A stretch of 64,000 nt of DNA from positions 75,366,876 to 75,430,875 of the forward strand of contig CM046452.1 in the NCBI GenBank assembly GCA_025506515.1. Direction: 5' to 3'. Shown piece by piece: positions 22,901-35,546 of the stretch. Source of the DNA: Flaveria trinervia (lineage: Eukaryota > Streptophyta > Magnoliopsida > Asterales > Asteraceae). The position numbers and the translations under genes were made by a program. How positions within the stretch are numbered: the first letter of the stretch is position 1; each line of letters begins with the position of its first letter. Below the pieces are notes generated by a model. It did not search any database and was not told the origin of the DNA. It saw only the letters and a list, made by a program, of their open reading frames with translations.

Positions 22901-23276
22901 AGTCTTTGGGATGATTTCTCCCCAAAGACCTTCAAAGTATCTCCAGTAGGTAAAGGAATCCGGATACACTTCTCAAAACATAGAATTTCCACACGATGTT
23001 TGGCTAACCAATCCATACCAATGATAACATCAAAGCTTCCCAATTGCATAGGAATAAGGTCAACGAAAAACTCGTGTTCGTTAAGGCTTAAAGTGCAGTC
23101 GTGTATTACGACGTCCACGACAATAGATTTTCCGTCGGCGATTTCGACAGTGAAAGATCTTTCTAGATTGACGCGCGGTTTAGAAAGTAAAACCTCGAAT
23201 TCCAGGGACACGAAACTCCTATCAGCACCCGAATCAAACAATACAGATGCATAATGTTTATTTACGAGATACATAC
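19929..23276 (-). pseudogene. pol: Gypsy copy 2 pol (five private frameshifts)
   Basis: Nearly identical in sequence to copy 1 pol, with the same order of protease, RT, RNase H, integrase and truncated chromodomain. Five single-base losses break it at about 20136, 20673, 20984, 21717 and 21804. Each lies in or beside a 2-4 base homopolymer, and copies 1 and 3 have the longer run. Protease and RT are open together (to about 21804); RNase H and the integrase zinc domain are open at 20990-21716. The pattern could be real decay or read error. Confidence 0.85.
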
Positions 23277-23368
23277 CTGTTTGGTAACAACCTATTATTG
23301 ATATGATGAACATAGATAGGAAATTTTGCAAGACAAGAAAAAGGACTAGAAGAAATTTAACGGCGTAC
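23277..23368 (-). other. Putative 92-nt intron, gypsy copy 2
   Basis: Same GT...AG boundaries and length as at 15424-15515. Confidence 0.55.
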
Positions 23369-24587
23369 CATTCACCACGTCGTTGTTGGCTTGCGCTTGG
23401 TTGGCGTTGATGTTGAAAGCCCTTCCACGAGCCGGTGGCACAGTTCCCGCATTGCGAGGACATTGTGGGCGAATATGACCAGCCTCGCCACAGTTGTAAC
23501 AGGTTCGGTTGGTAAGTATGGCAGTGTTGTTTGGCGCACGAAGACAAGTAGCCACTAAATGACCATACTTTCCACACAGAGAGCAGACTCGACATGGAAT
23601 GTTGCTTGCATGGTGGTACTTGCACGTGTTACACATAGGATGTGGACCGGCATAAACCTTAGCCATGGGAGCTTGATTTGCAATCATCATTTGTTTTTGA
23701 GGTGCATTAGGAGCGGTCACGGCGTAGTTGCGTGTCGGAGTGAACTTACGTTTCTTGTTTTGAGAAGATGACTCGGCCTTTACCTCCTTTGTTGCCTCGG
23801 GTGTCACCTTCACCATAGCCTTGGAACCCTTTACCGACATCGTGCCAGCTCTTATATGATTCTCGGTGAGCTGTGCAGTGATAGTAATCGCTTCCTCCAA
23901 AGTTGTGGGCCTACTACCCACCACAACATCTTGAATTTGAGGTGGCACCCCCTTGATAAATTCTCGATGTTACGGGGCACGGTGTCCACCATGTGTGGTA
24001 GAAGCATACTCAACTCATGATGTCGGGTGGAATAAGCCAAGTGATTCCCACCATCTTGTTTAAGGTTCCAGAATTCCTCCTCCAGCTTTTGTAACTCGCT
24101 TCTTGGGCAGAACTTTTGGATCATAATATCTTTGAATTCCTCCCAGGGCATCGCCATTGCAACCTCAGTTCCCCGGTTTCTCTTTTCACTATTCCACCAA
24201 GTTAGCGCTCGTTGTTGAAGAACACTTGTGGCATAGCGAACCTTGAGCTCATCGGGGCACTCGCTAATAATAAATGTGTTCTCCATACCTTCAAACCACT
24301 CGAGAAGTCCCGTGGCTCCTTCTTTTCCACTAAACTAGTGGGTTTGCACGAGTTGAAGTGTTTGAAAGTGCAAGTACGATTGTTCCCATGTTGATTATTC
24401 CCGTTTTGATTGTTGCTATTGTCTCCATTAGCACCACTATTGTTCCCATTGGTATTGTTGTTGCTATTAGCCATTAGTGTGCTATTAAGTTCAGCAACCA
24501 TAGTCGGAAGAACGGCCGCCATTTGTCGGCAATCATAGCAGCTAGCTTACGGTCAGAACTTCCACGCTTTCCATGGTGACGAGACAT
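23346..24587 (-). pseudogene. gag: Gypsy copy 2 gag (three frameshifts)
   Basis: Same domains as copy 1 gag, including both CCHC knuckles. Breaks are the shared T loss (about 24330), the G loss near the start shared with copy 1 (about 24528), and a T loss at about 23958-23963 shared only with copy 3. The last one, with shared substitutions (G at 23649, A at 23833), groups copies 2 and 3. Confidence 0.8.
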
Positions 24588-25247
24588 GCTGGATATACAA
24601 AATGAGTTAGTTACAGGAGCGGGGATAACAGGGGATAGTAGTTTAACAAAGATAAGCTAAGGGTTTTAAGGTACACGGGATATTTCCATTTGGTAACGCA
24701 TTACCATTTGAAAACGTTGACACGTCAAGGTGAATTGAACCATTTACCTTAGAAACTTGTGTATGTTGACCATAGTTTATCACTCATCCCAGAAATCCCC
24801 AGGTAAGCATAACTAGTCCCGTAGGATTTATGCGATATGCTTGCCTTAGCCCGAGGGCCTTTTGCCAGGAAAACCAGAATACAGGTGTCTATGTGTCACA
24901 CAATATTTCTTAGGTTCATAGAATCAAAACCTTGATGAGATTTATACAGATTAGACGTAACGTCTAAAGATCCAAGTCATAACATAGACATAAGATTCCA
25001 CGTGTCGACGAGAATAAGATTAAGAGAGTTCATGTTCGGGGGAGTCAAAGGATCAAAGTTAAGTTTAGGGAGACAAATAACAATGGTTAGGCAATCCTAT
25101 GCTAAGGCATCAAATTGCACGTAAGAGGCATAGCATTATGTAGCATGAAAAGTATATAATTTACAAGATAGAAATATAATTCTATAAGGTTCATGCATAC
25201 TACAGCCTAGGTCACCATTTCTAATAACCTAGATCCCTATAGTTATG

Positions 25248-25260
25248 GGCTCTGATACCA
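25248..25260 (-). other. Primer-binding site, gypsy copy 2
   Basis: TGGTATCAGAGCC on the minus strand, three bases from LTR 3. Confidence 0.85.
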
Positions 25261-25263
25261 ATC

Positions 25264-27690
25264 TGTCACACCCCAACCTTGACGGCGGAAACGTCGAGGA
25301 GTGAGAGTTAAGATCGTTCACAGCCACATAACGCTATTTAATAACTCAAATATAAATTTAATCATAAAATTCAAATGGATCATTACAAGTTTAAGTCTCA
25401 AAGAAACAAACAAAATAACATAAAAGATTGCAAGTCATTTTAATTCACTTATTTATCTAGGTCCATTCCTAGATGTGTAAGCTTCAATGTGTAGAAATCA
25501 AACTTGGGCATTACCTGAAACATGTTAAAAATAAAAGATCAACACTAATGTTGGTGAGCATTCCATAGTTTTAATAAATAAGTATATATAAAAGATGGCA
25601 AAATCAAGTCATAAATTAGTGAATATAGTGATTAGGGATGCTATGGACAATGCAACAATCAAACCTTGACAATGTTTTACAAGTCTCAACGTTAAAAGTA
25701 TATATACGATCAGCTAAGTGTACTTGGATCAACCAAGCAGGCTTGTCTTACCCATAGATCTATGACTTCGCTGGGCTAGCAATAGTTAATGATTGTACAT
25801 ATAACGCCATAACATGGTAACCACACAAGTTCAACTAACCACAACTTAACATGATGTATTGCCATAAAGTTTACAAGTCTCAAATAAGTTTACAAGTGCA
25901 AAGTATAAATTAACATGTTTCACCCCAAAGTGTGAAAGTATAAAAAGGGGGTATGGAATACTCACTTGACCAAATAATATATAATTGATGATTAATAAAA
26001 ATAAGCAACGTTCCAACGTAGTCTCACAAGGCACCTATATATATACACTTTTAAGTTAATAATTAGATTAACGTTTTAATGCGAGCTAGGATTTGGGGGC
26101 CTAAATAATCACAACCTATTAGAGAAAATTATGCATATATTTAGTCTAATAAAAGAAAACATATCTTTTATAAAATTTTAAAAAAAGATTTAAAACTTTT
26201 ATAAAAAAAAAACTTGTGGATTTAAATTTATAAAATGTAAGTAATTTCTATAAAATATCATGATTAAACCACCCTTAAAATGATTAAAATAATGTAATGA
26301 GTTAAATTGTTATCTAAAATAAAATAATAAAACACTATATTTGTTGATAAATATTTGTTAACATAATATATAAATTTACAGAAAAGGAATAATTAACTTT
26401 AAAAATATACAAAAGTTATAAAACCAATTCTTATAATTTTTAGAAAAAAAACAAGTTTCAAATGAAGGCTAAAAAGCCTTAAAAGTAAAACATGGGGTCC
26501 CCCGATTCGAACCGGGGACCTCCTGTTTACCTCATCCCATATTACCGCTGAACCAAGGCTCTCAGCCGCGGTAATACTCAGTTCCAATTTCTTTTGAATT
26601 AAATCCCAAATACACCCCCAAATCCAAGAACCCTAGAATCGGGTGATTCAAAATTGACTGATTATCGATGCTTGGGGCATTGTTAACCATGGGGCCTTTG
26701 TTCCCCATGATCAACCGATTGAATACATGTAAGCAATTTACCCTTTCGATTGACAATTGAAGGTGCACACGTTGATGAACGAGTCGCGAAACGAGAGGTG
26801 AGGGAACGATGTGTAATGTTGATGATAATCCAATTTACTTCGTGTGGAGCTTCGGATGATGTTCCCGATGTAAAGCCCTCTATCAATTCGTTGTTAACAG
26901 GTTGTTATGGTGGTGTTCGGGTGGTGTGGATCCGCGATAAAAAGTGAAGTTAAATCTGCGAATTGTGGTTGTTTCAGATGCAATTGAGGATGGTATTCGA
27001 TTAATGATTGATAGAGAGTCGTTTAGGTTAGTTTAATTGGACTATTATGATTTGTAAATGCTCGAACGGCTATATGCTTTAATGCATATCGGTTATGCGA
27101 TCGTTTAGGGTCGAAACAGATGTTTAAACTCAATTTAATGGAGTAATCAAGTTCGAAACATGCAAACGACACGATTTGAGTCGGTTTTGGGCTTCGAAAA
27201 CGAATAAATTTGAGCGTTTGACCGTCGCCGGAGCTCGTCGGAGCTCCGCCGGACTTCTGGCCGGAACGCGGCTTTGGGGAAAAGTTTGGATTATTTGCAC
27301 AAATGGTCCCTGAAGTTTTAAAGTTGTTATTTCGTGCCCAGACTTTATTTTCACAGTTTCAAAATTGACAAGGAGGCCCCTTGAGTTTAGATTAAGTTTA
27401 TCAAACATTTTTAAGTTTAGAAATTTTTCATTTCATATTACTTTTATTGTTCTTATTATTATTATTATTATTATATTATTATTATTAGTAATATAATTAT
27501 TATTTCCCTTACAATTTGTTATTATTAATATCATATTATTACAACATAATTATTATCACTCTTATAAATTTAAAAGAGCAATAAAGATAATAGTCATAAG
27601 CACCCATAAGTTTCGTAAATAACACAATTAGCCCATGCAAGAATTTAACAAGGCTAACATTAAATTAACCCAAAATCACACGATGTTACA
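25264..27690 (-). repeat. Gypsy LTR 3 (internal)
   Basis: 2,427 bp. It carries the LTR 4-type variants at 26696 (C) and 27118 (A). Private small losses include a shorter (TTA)n tract interrupted near 27475. Confidence 0.9.
26493..26564 (-). other. tRNA-like segment in LTR 3 (B box side damaged by 1-bp loss)
   Basis: Same structure as in LTR 1. One G is missing at the plus-strand 'cccgattcg', which shortens the B box / T-arm strand by one base. Confidence 0.45.
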
Positions 27691-27708
27691 GTCTCCCCAA
27701 CTTAAAAG
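27691..27708 (-). other. Polypurine tract, gypsy copy 3
   Basis: Purine-rich minus-strand tract identical to the other two copies, directly before LTR 3. Confidence 0.8.
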
Positions 27709-27774
27709 AATTTCGTCCCGAAATTAAGAACAAGTTAAGAGAACAAATGCGGGTATCTCTCCTTCATATGATCC

Positions 27775-30700
27775 TCACGCTCCCAAGTGAAACTCAGCTC
27801 CACGTTTGTTTTCCCAACGAACTTTAACGATAGATGAGGTAGTTGTTCGGGTCTTCTTCAGGGTTCGATCCATAATCTCAACAGGCTTCTCAACAAAGTG
27901 CAATGACTCATCAACTTGAATTTCCTCTAGTGGGACATGCAAATTTTCATCAGTCAAGCACTTCCTCAGGTTTGAGACATGAAAGACAGGATGAACTCCG
28001 CTGAGTTCAGAAGGTAACTCCAGTTTGTAAGCCACTTTCCCAATTCTTTTCAAAATCTTGAAAGGTCCTACAAAGCGTGGGGCTAACTTACCCTTCTTCC
28101 CAAAACGTACAACACCCTTCCATGGAGAGACTTTAAGAAGAACCATGTCGTCGACTTGAAACTCCAATGGTTTGCGTCTTTTGTCGGCATAACTCTTTTG
28201 GCGACTTCTAGCCACCTCAAGATTATTTCGTATTTTGGAAATTTTGTCGGTCGTTTCTTGAATAAGTTCCGGCCCAGTGATAGTATTTTCCCCAATGTCA
28301 GTCCAACAGATTGGGGAACGACATTTACGGCCATACAAAGCCTCGAATGGTGCCATTTTGATACTTGAGTGATAACTATTGTTATACGAAAATTCCGCGA
28401 GTGGTAAATGCGTATCCCAATCACCACCAAAATCAAGGACACAAAGTCGTAACAGATCCTCGAGGGTTTGAATTGTTCGTTCGGTTTGACCATCGGTTTG
28501 AGGATGGTAAGCCGTACTTAAATCCAATTGAGTTCCCAAAAGCTCTTGCATCGAATACCAGAAGTGTGAAGTGAAACGAGCATCTCGATCAGAAATGATG
28601 TGTAAGGGCACGCCATGACGACTCACAATTCATCAACATAGATTCGGGCTAGCCTCGAAACCTTGTACGTGTCTCGTATGGGTATGAAATGTGCTGTCTT
28701 GGTCAAACGGTCAACGATGACCCAAATGCTATCATGACCACGAGGTGTACGAGGTAACTGGTTATGAAATCCATGGATATATGTTCCCATTTCCACATCG
28801 GAATTTCAGGTTGCTCAAGTAAACCACTTGGTCGTTGATGCTCGGCTTTAACCCTTGCACACGTGAGACACTTAGAAACATAAGATGCGATATCTTTCTT
28901 CATTCCAGGCCACCAATATTGACCCCGTAGGTCCATGTACATCTTATCGGAGCCAGGATGAACAGAATATCGGGTTTGATGAGCTTCGTTCATAATGAAG
29001 TGCCGAAGGTTGTCACGATTCGGGATCCAAAGTCGATTCAAGAAGTACCACATGCCGTTCGGTTTTGTCTCCAATTGTGACCGTACGTTAGTCATCAAAT
29101 CTTCGTCTTTTCCTTCGTCGGTTAGTGCCACTTGTTGAGCCTCGCGAATGCACATCTCGAGGTCACTATCGATCCTTATGTTTTGAAGCATGATAGTAGC
29201 CTCGTTGACATCCACATGAATCTCGGTATCAAATTCTCCTAGCGTATCAAACCATTGCCTTCGATCTCGAATTTCTTGAAGCGAGACAGTCTTGTTGTGG
29301 ACCTTGCGACTTAGTGCGTCGGCTACAACATTCGCCTTTCCAGGATGATAGCGAATGTCGCAGTCGTAGTCACTAATCAACTCAATCCAACGTCTTTGTC
29401 TCATGTTGAGATCCTTTTGATTGAACACGTGTTGGAGACTCTTATGATCGGTGTAGACGATACATTGCGTCCCATATAAGTAGTGTCGCCAAATCTTCAA
29501 TGCAAAAACCACCGCACCAAGTTCAAGATCATGCGTTGTGTAGTTAATTTCATGCACCTTCAATTGTCTTGACGCGTATGCTATAACTTTACCTCGTTGC
29601 ATGAGAACACAACCCAGACCTTGATTAGAAGCATCACGATATACAGTAAAGTCGTTGTTTCCATCGGGTAGTGTGAGAATAGGAGCATTACACAACTTGC
29701 GTTTCAATGTCTCGAAAGCCTCTTCTTGCTCGGGTCCCCATTCAAAAAGTCGATTCTTTTGGGTTAGTGCCGTTAATGGTTTAGCAATCTTCGAGAAATT
29801 TGCTATGAACCTACGGTAGTATCCCGCTAAACCCAGAAAAGAACGAACCTCGGTTGGGGTTGTGGGAATGCACCAATTCTTCACCGCTTCAATCTTGGTA
29901 GGATCAACGTGAATACCTTGGCTATTCACCACATGTCCTAAGAATTGAACTTCTTCTAACCAAAATTCACACTTGGAAAGCTTAGCGTACAATTGCTCCT
30001 TCTTCAAAAGTTCAAGAACTTGTCGCAAGTGTGTCTCGTGATCGACTCTCGTCTTAGAATAGATAAGAATGTCATCAATGAACACGATTACGAATTTATC
30101 CAAATACGGTTTACATACTCGATTCATGAGATCCATGAACACGGCAGGTGCATTGGTCAAACCAAAAGGCATAACCATGAACTCGTAGTGCCCATATCGA
30201 GTACGAAAAGCGGTCTTTGGAATGTCATCATTGTGAACACGTAGTTGATGATACCCAGAGCGTAGATCGATCTTTGAGAATTGAGTTGCCCCTTGAAGTT
30301 GGTCGAAGAGATCATCGATTCGAGGAAGAGGGTATCGGTTTTTGATAGTAAGTTTGTTGAGTTCCCGGTAGTCGATGCACATACGGAATGACCCATCCTT
30401 CTTCTTCACAAATAGTACAGGTGCGCCCCACGGTGATGAACTAGGGCGAATAAAACCCTTATCGGTCAACTCTTGCAGTTGACTAGCGAGCTCTTGCATT
30501 TCAGAAGGTGCAAGACGATAGGGCGATTTAGCCACAGGGTTTGCACCAGGGATTAAATCAATCTTGAACTCAACTTCTCGCACGGGAGGTAACCCTTTAA
30601 GATCTTCGGGAAAAACTTCGGGAAAGTCTCGCACAACAGGAATGTCCTTCAACTCCTTACCCTTGGCTTTCGTATTAACCACATATGCCATGAAAGCCAT

Positions 30701-31125
30701 GTAGTTTTTACTCAAGCACTTACGGGCCTTGATACAAGACATGAGTTTGAGTCTTTGGGATGATTTCTCCCCAAAGACCTTCAAAGTATCTCCAGTAGGT
30801 AAAGGAATCCGGATACACTTCTCAAAACATAGAATTTCCACACGATGTTTGGCTAACCAATCCATACCAATGATAACATCAAAGCTTCCCAATTGCATAG
30901 GAATAAGGTCAACGAAAAACTCGTGTTCGTTAAGGCTTAAAGTGCAGTCGTGTATTACGACGTCCACGACAATAGATTTTCCGTCGGCGATTTCGACAGT
31001 GAAAGATCTTTCTAGATTGACGCGCGGTTTAGAAAGTAAAACCTCGAATTCCAGGGACACGAAACTCCTATCAGCACCCGAATCAAACAATACAGATGCA
31101 TAATGTTTATTTACGAGATACATAC
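27775..31125 (-). pseudogene. pol: Gypsy copy 3 pol (two private frameshifts)
   Basis: Protease, RT, RNase H and the integrase N-terminus are continuous from 31125 down to about 28759. A T loss there and a second T loss at about 28628 interrupt the integrase core, and the rest is open to 27775. The chromodomain carries the same early stop as the other copies. All catalytic residues described for copy 1 are present in the sequence. Confidence 0.85.
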
Positions 31126-31217
31126 CTGTTTGGTAACAACCTATTATTGATATGATGAACATAGATAGGAAATTTTGCAAGACAAGAAAAAGGACTAGAA
31201 GAAATTTAACGGCGTAC
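31126..31217 (-). other. Putative 92-nt intron, gypsy copy 3
   Basis: Same boundaries and length as in copies 1 and 2. Confidence 0.55.
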
Positions 31218-32437
31218 CATTCACCACGTCGTTGTTGGCTTGCGCTTGGTTGGCGTTGATGTTGAAAGCCCTTCCACGAGCCGGTGGCACAGTTCCCGCA
31301 TTGCGAGGACATTGTGGGCGAATATGACCAGCCTCGCCACAGTTGTAACAGGTTCGGTTGGTAAGTATGGCAGTGTTGTTTGGCGCACGAAGACAAGTAG
31401 CCACTAAATGACCATACTTTCCACACAGAGAGCAGACTCGACATGGAATGTTGCTTGCATGGTGGTACTTGCACGTGTTACACATAGGATGTGGACCGGC
31501 ATATAAACCTTAGCCATGGGAGCTTGATTTGCAATCATCATTTGTTTTTGAGGTGCATTAGGAGCGGTCACGGCGTAGTTGCGTGTCGGAGTGAACTTAC
31601 GTTTCTTGTTTTGAGAAGATGACTCGGCCTTTACCTCCTTTGTTGCCTCGGGTGTCACCTTCACCATAGCCTTGGAACCCTTACCGACATCGTGCCAGCT
31701 CTTATATGATTCTCGGTGAGCTGTGCAGTGATAGTAATCGCTTCCTCCAAAGTTGTGGGCCTACTACCCACCACAACATCTTGAATTTGAGGTGGCACCC
31801 CCTTGATAAATTCTCGATGTTACGGGGCACGGTGTCCACCATGTGTGGTAGAAGCATACTCAACTCATGATGTCGGGTGGAATAAGCCAAGTGATTCCCA
31901 CCATCTTGTTTAAGGTTCCAGAATTCCTCCTCCAGCTTTTGTAACTCGCTTCTTGGGCAGAACTTTTGGATCATAATATCTTTGAATTCCTCCCAGGGCA
32001 TCGCCATTGCAACCTCAGTTCCCCGGTTTCTCTTTTCACTATTCCACCAAGTTAGCGCTCGTGTTGAAGAACACTTGTGGCATAGCGAACCTTGAGCTCA
32101 TCGGGGCACTCGCTAATAATAAATGTGTTCTCCATACCTTCAAACCACTCGAGAAGTCCCGTGGCTCCTTCTTTTCCACTAAACTAGTGGGTTTGCACGA
32201 GTTGAAGTGTTTGAAAGTGCAAGTACGATTGTTCCCATGTTGATTATTCCCGTTTTGATTGTTGCTATTGTCTCCATTAGCACCACTATTGTTCCCATTG
32301 GTATTGTTGTTGCTATTAGCCATTAGTGTGCTATTAAGTTCAGCAACCATAGTCGGAAGAACGGCCGCCATTTGTCGGGCAATCATAGCAGCTAGCTTAC
32401 GGTCAGAACTTCCACGCTTTCCATGGTGACGAGACAT
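31195..32437 (-). pseudogene. gag: Gypsy copy 3 gag (intact start, later frameshifts)
   Basis: This is the only copy with the complete N-terminus: Met at 32437, then SRHHGKRGSSDRKLAAMIARQ and the Asn-rich region. It shares the T loss at about 32180 with the other copies. Further breaks are at about 32061 (T loss), 31808 (T loss, shared with copy 2), 31680 (T loss) and a 2-bp gain near 31501. Both zinc knuckles are intact at about 31280-31440. Confidence 0.8.
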
Positions 32438-33097
32438 GCTGGATATACAAAATGAGTTAGTTACAGGAGCGGGGATAACAGGGGATAGTAGTTTAACAAA
32501 GATAAGCTAAGGGTTTTAAGGTACACGGGATATTTCCATTTGGTAACGCATTACCATTTGAAAACGTTGACACGTCAAGGTGAATTGAACCATTTACCTT
32601 AGAAACTTGTGTATGTTGACCATAGTTTATCACTCATCCCAGAAATCCCCAGGTAAGCATAACTAGTCCCGTAGGATTTATGCGATATGCTTGCCTTAGC
32701 CCGAGGGCCTTTTGCCAGGAAAACCAGAATACAGGTGTCTATGTGTCACACAATATTTCTTAGGTTCATAGAATCAAAACCTTGATGAGATTTATACAGA
32801 TTAGACGTAACGTCTAAAGATCCAAGTCATAACATAGACATAAGATTCCACGTGTCGACGAGAATAAGATTAAGAGAGTTCATGTTCGGGGGAGTCAAAG
32901 GATCAAAGTTAAGTTTAGGGAGACAAATAACAATGGTTAGGCAATCCTATGCTAAGGCATCAAATTGCACGTAAGAGGCATAGCATTATGTAGCATGAAA
33001 AGTATATAATTTACAAGATAGAAATATAATTCTATAAGGTTCATGCATACTACAGCCTAGGTCACCATTTCTAATAACCTAGATCCCTATAGTTATG

Positions 33098-33110
33098 GGC
33101 TCTGATACCA
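33098..33110 (-). other. Primer-binding site, gypsy copy 3
   Basis: TGGTATCAGAGCC on the minus strand, three bases from LTR 4. This is the first primer site downstream of the outer 5' LTR. Confidence 0.85.
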
Positions 33111-33113
33111 ATC

Positions 33114-35541
33114 TGTCACACCCCAACCTTGACGGCGGAAACGTCGAGGAGTGAGAGTTAAGATCGTTCACAGCCACATAACGCTATTTAATAACTCAAA
33201 TATAAATTTAATCATAAAATTCAAATGGATCATTACAAGTTTAAGTCTCAAAGAAACAAACAAAATAACATAAAAGATTGCAAGTCATTTTAATTCACTT
33301 ATTTATCTAGGTCCATTCCTAGATGTGTAAGCTTCAATGTGTAGAAATCAAACTTGGGCATTACCTGAAACATGTTAAAAATAAAAGATCAACACTAATG
33401 TTGGTGAGCATTCCATAGTTTTAATAATAAGTATATATAAAAGATGGCAAAATCAAGTCATAAATTAGTGAATATAGTGATTAGGGATGCTATGGACAAT
33501 GCAACAATCAAACCTTGACAATGTTTTACAAGTCTCAACGTTAAAAGTATATATACGATCAGCTAAGTGTACTTGGATCAACCAAGCAGGCTTGTCTTAC
33601 CCATAGATCTATGACTTCGCTGGGCTAGCAATAGTTAATGATTGTACATATAACGCCATAACATGGTAACCACACAAGTTCAACTAACCACAACTTAACA
33701 TGATGTATTGCCATAAAGTTTACAAGTCTCAAATAAGTTTACAAGTGCAAAGTATAAATAACATGTTTCACCCCAAAGTGTGAAAGTATAAAAAGGGGGT
33801 ATGGAATACTCACTTGACCAAATAATATATAATTGATGATTAATAAAAATAAGCAACGTTCCAACGTAGTCTCACAAGGCACCTATATATATACACGTTT
33901 TAAGTTAATAATTAGATTAACGTTTTAATGCGAGCTAGGAATTTGGGGGCCTAAATAATCACAACCTATTAGAGAAAATTATGCATATATTTAGTCTAAT
34001 AAAAGAAAACATATCTTTTATAAAATTTTAAAAAAAGATTTAAAACTTTTATAAAAAAAAAACTTGTGGATTTAATTTATAAAATGTAAGTAATTTCTAT
34101 AAAATATCATGATTAAACCACCCTTAAAATGATTAAAATAATGTAATGAGTTAAATTGTTATCTAAAATAAAATAATAAAACACTATATTTGTTGATAAA
34201 TATTTGTTAACATAATATATAAATTTACAGAAAAGGAATAATTAACTTTAAAAATATACAAAAGTATAAAAACCAATTCTTATAATTTTTAGAAAAAAAA
34301 CAAGTTTCAAATGAAGGCTAAAAAGCCTTAAAAGTAAAACATGGGGTCCCCCGGATTCGAACCGGGGACCTCCTGTTTACCTCATCCCATATTACCGCTG
34401 AACCAAGGCTCTCAGCCGCGGTAATACTCAGTTCCAATTTCTTTTGAATTAAATCCCAAATACACCCCCAAATCCAAGAACCCTAGAATCGGGTGATTCA
34501 AAATTGACTGATTAATCGATGCTTGGGGCATTGTTAACCATGGGGCCTTTGTTCCCCATGATCAACCGATTGAATACATGTAAGCAATTTACCCTTTCGA
34601 TTGACAATTGAAGGTGCACACGTTGATGAACGAGTCGCGAAACGAGAGGTGAGGGAACGATGTGTAATGTTGATGATAATCCAATTTACTTCGTGTGGAG
34701 CTTCGGATGATGTTCCCGATGTAAAGCCCTCTATCAATTCGTTGTTAACAGGTTGTTATGGTGGTGTTCGGGTGGTGTGGATCCGCGATAAAAAGTGAAG
34801 TTAAATCTGCGAATTGTGGTTGTTTCAGATGCAATTGAGGATGGTATTCGATTAATGATTGATAGAGAGTCGTTTAGGTTAGTTTAATTGGACTATTATG
34901 ATTTGTAAATGCTCGAACGGCTATATGCTTTAATGCATATCGGTTATGCGATCGTTTAGGGTCGAAACAGATGTTTAAACTCAATTTAATGGAGTAATCA
35001 AGTTCGAAACATGCAAACGACACGATTGATTTGAGTCGGTTTTGGGCTTCGAAAACGAATAAATTTGAGCGTTTGACCGTCGCCGGAGCTCGTCGGAGCT
35101 CCGCCGGACTTCTGGCCGGAACGCGGCTTGGGGAAAAGTTTGGATTATTTGCACAAATGGTCCCTGAAGTTTTAAAGTTGTTATTTCGTGCCCAGACTTT
35201 ATTTTCACAGTTTCAAAATTGACAAGGAGGCCCCTTGAGTTTAGATTAAGTTTATCAAACATTTTTAAGTTTAGAAATTTTTCATTTCATATTACTTTTA
35301 TTGTTCTTATTATTATTATTATTATTATTATTATTAGTAATATAATTATTATTTCCCTTACAATTTGTTATTATTAATATCATTATTATTACAACATAAT
35401 TATTATCACTCTTATAAATTTAAAAGAGCAATAAAGATAATAGTCATAAGCAACCCATAAGTTTCGTAAATAACACAATTAGCCCATGTAAGAATTTAAC
35501 AAGGCTAACATTAAATTAACCCAAAATCACACGATGTTACA
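33114..35541 (-). repeat. Gypsy LTR 4 (outer 5' LTR)
   Basis: 2,428 bp. It would drive transcription of the whole array on the minus strand. It shares C at 34547 and A at 34969 with LTR 3. A 'gtaagaattt' variant near 35488 and a 3-4-bp gain ('acgattgatttg') near 35024 are private. Confidence 0.9.
34343..34414 (-). other. tRNA-like segment in LTR 4
   Basis: Intact A-box-like and B-box motifs as in LTR 1. Confidence 0.5.
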
Positions 35542-35546
35542 GCACC
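35542..35546 (+). repeat. Target-site duplication of the gypsy array, right
   Basis: GCACC, identical to 9544-9548. The copia-type gag resumes directly after it. Confidence 0.9.

Larger units (their letters stand above)
9549..35541 (-). mobile_element. Tandem array of three Ty3/gypsy (Tekay-like) elements sharing four LTRs
   Basis: Reading on the minus strand the order is LTR (33114-35541), internal, LTR (25264-27690), internal, LTR (17412-19844), internal, LTR (9549-11986). The period is about 7.85 kb. Every internal region has the same orientation and the order PBS, gag, pol (PR-RT-RH-IN-chromodomain), PPT. Only the outer ends carry the 5-bp duplication GCACC, so the array came from one insertion that expanded in place, or from insertion of a preformed concatemer. 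Copies differ by few substitutions and many 1-bp indels, so the expansion is recent. Total length is 25,993 bp. Confidence 0.9.

Noticed and set aside
9549..35541. CRISPR or other prokaryotic direct-repeat array
   Set aside because: The repeats are kilobase-scale LTRs with TG...CA ends, primer sites and polypurine tracts. They are retrotransposon structure.
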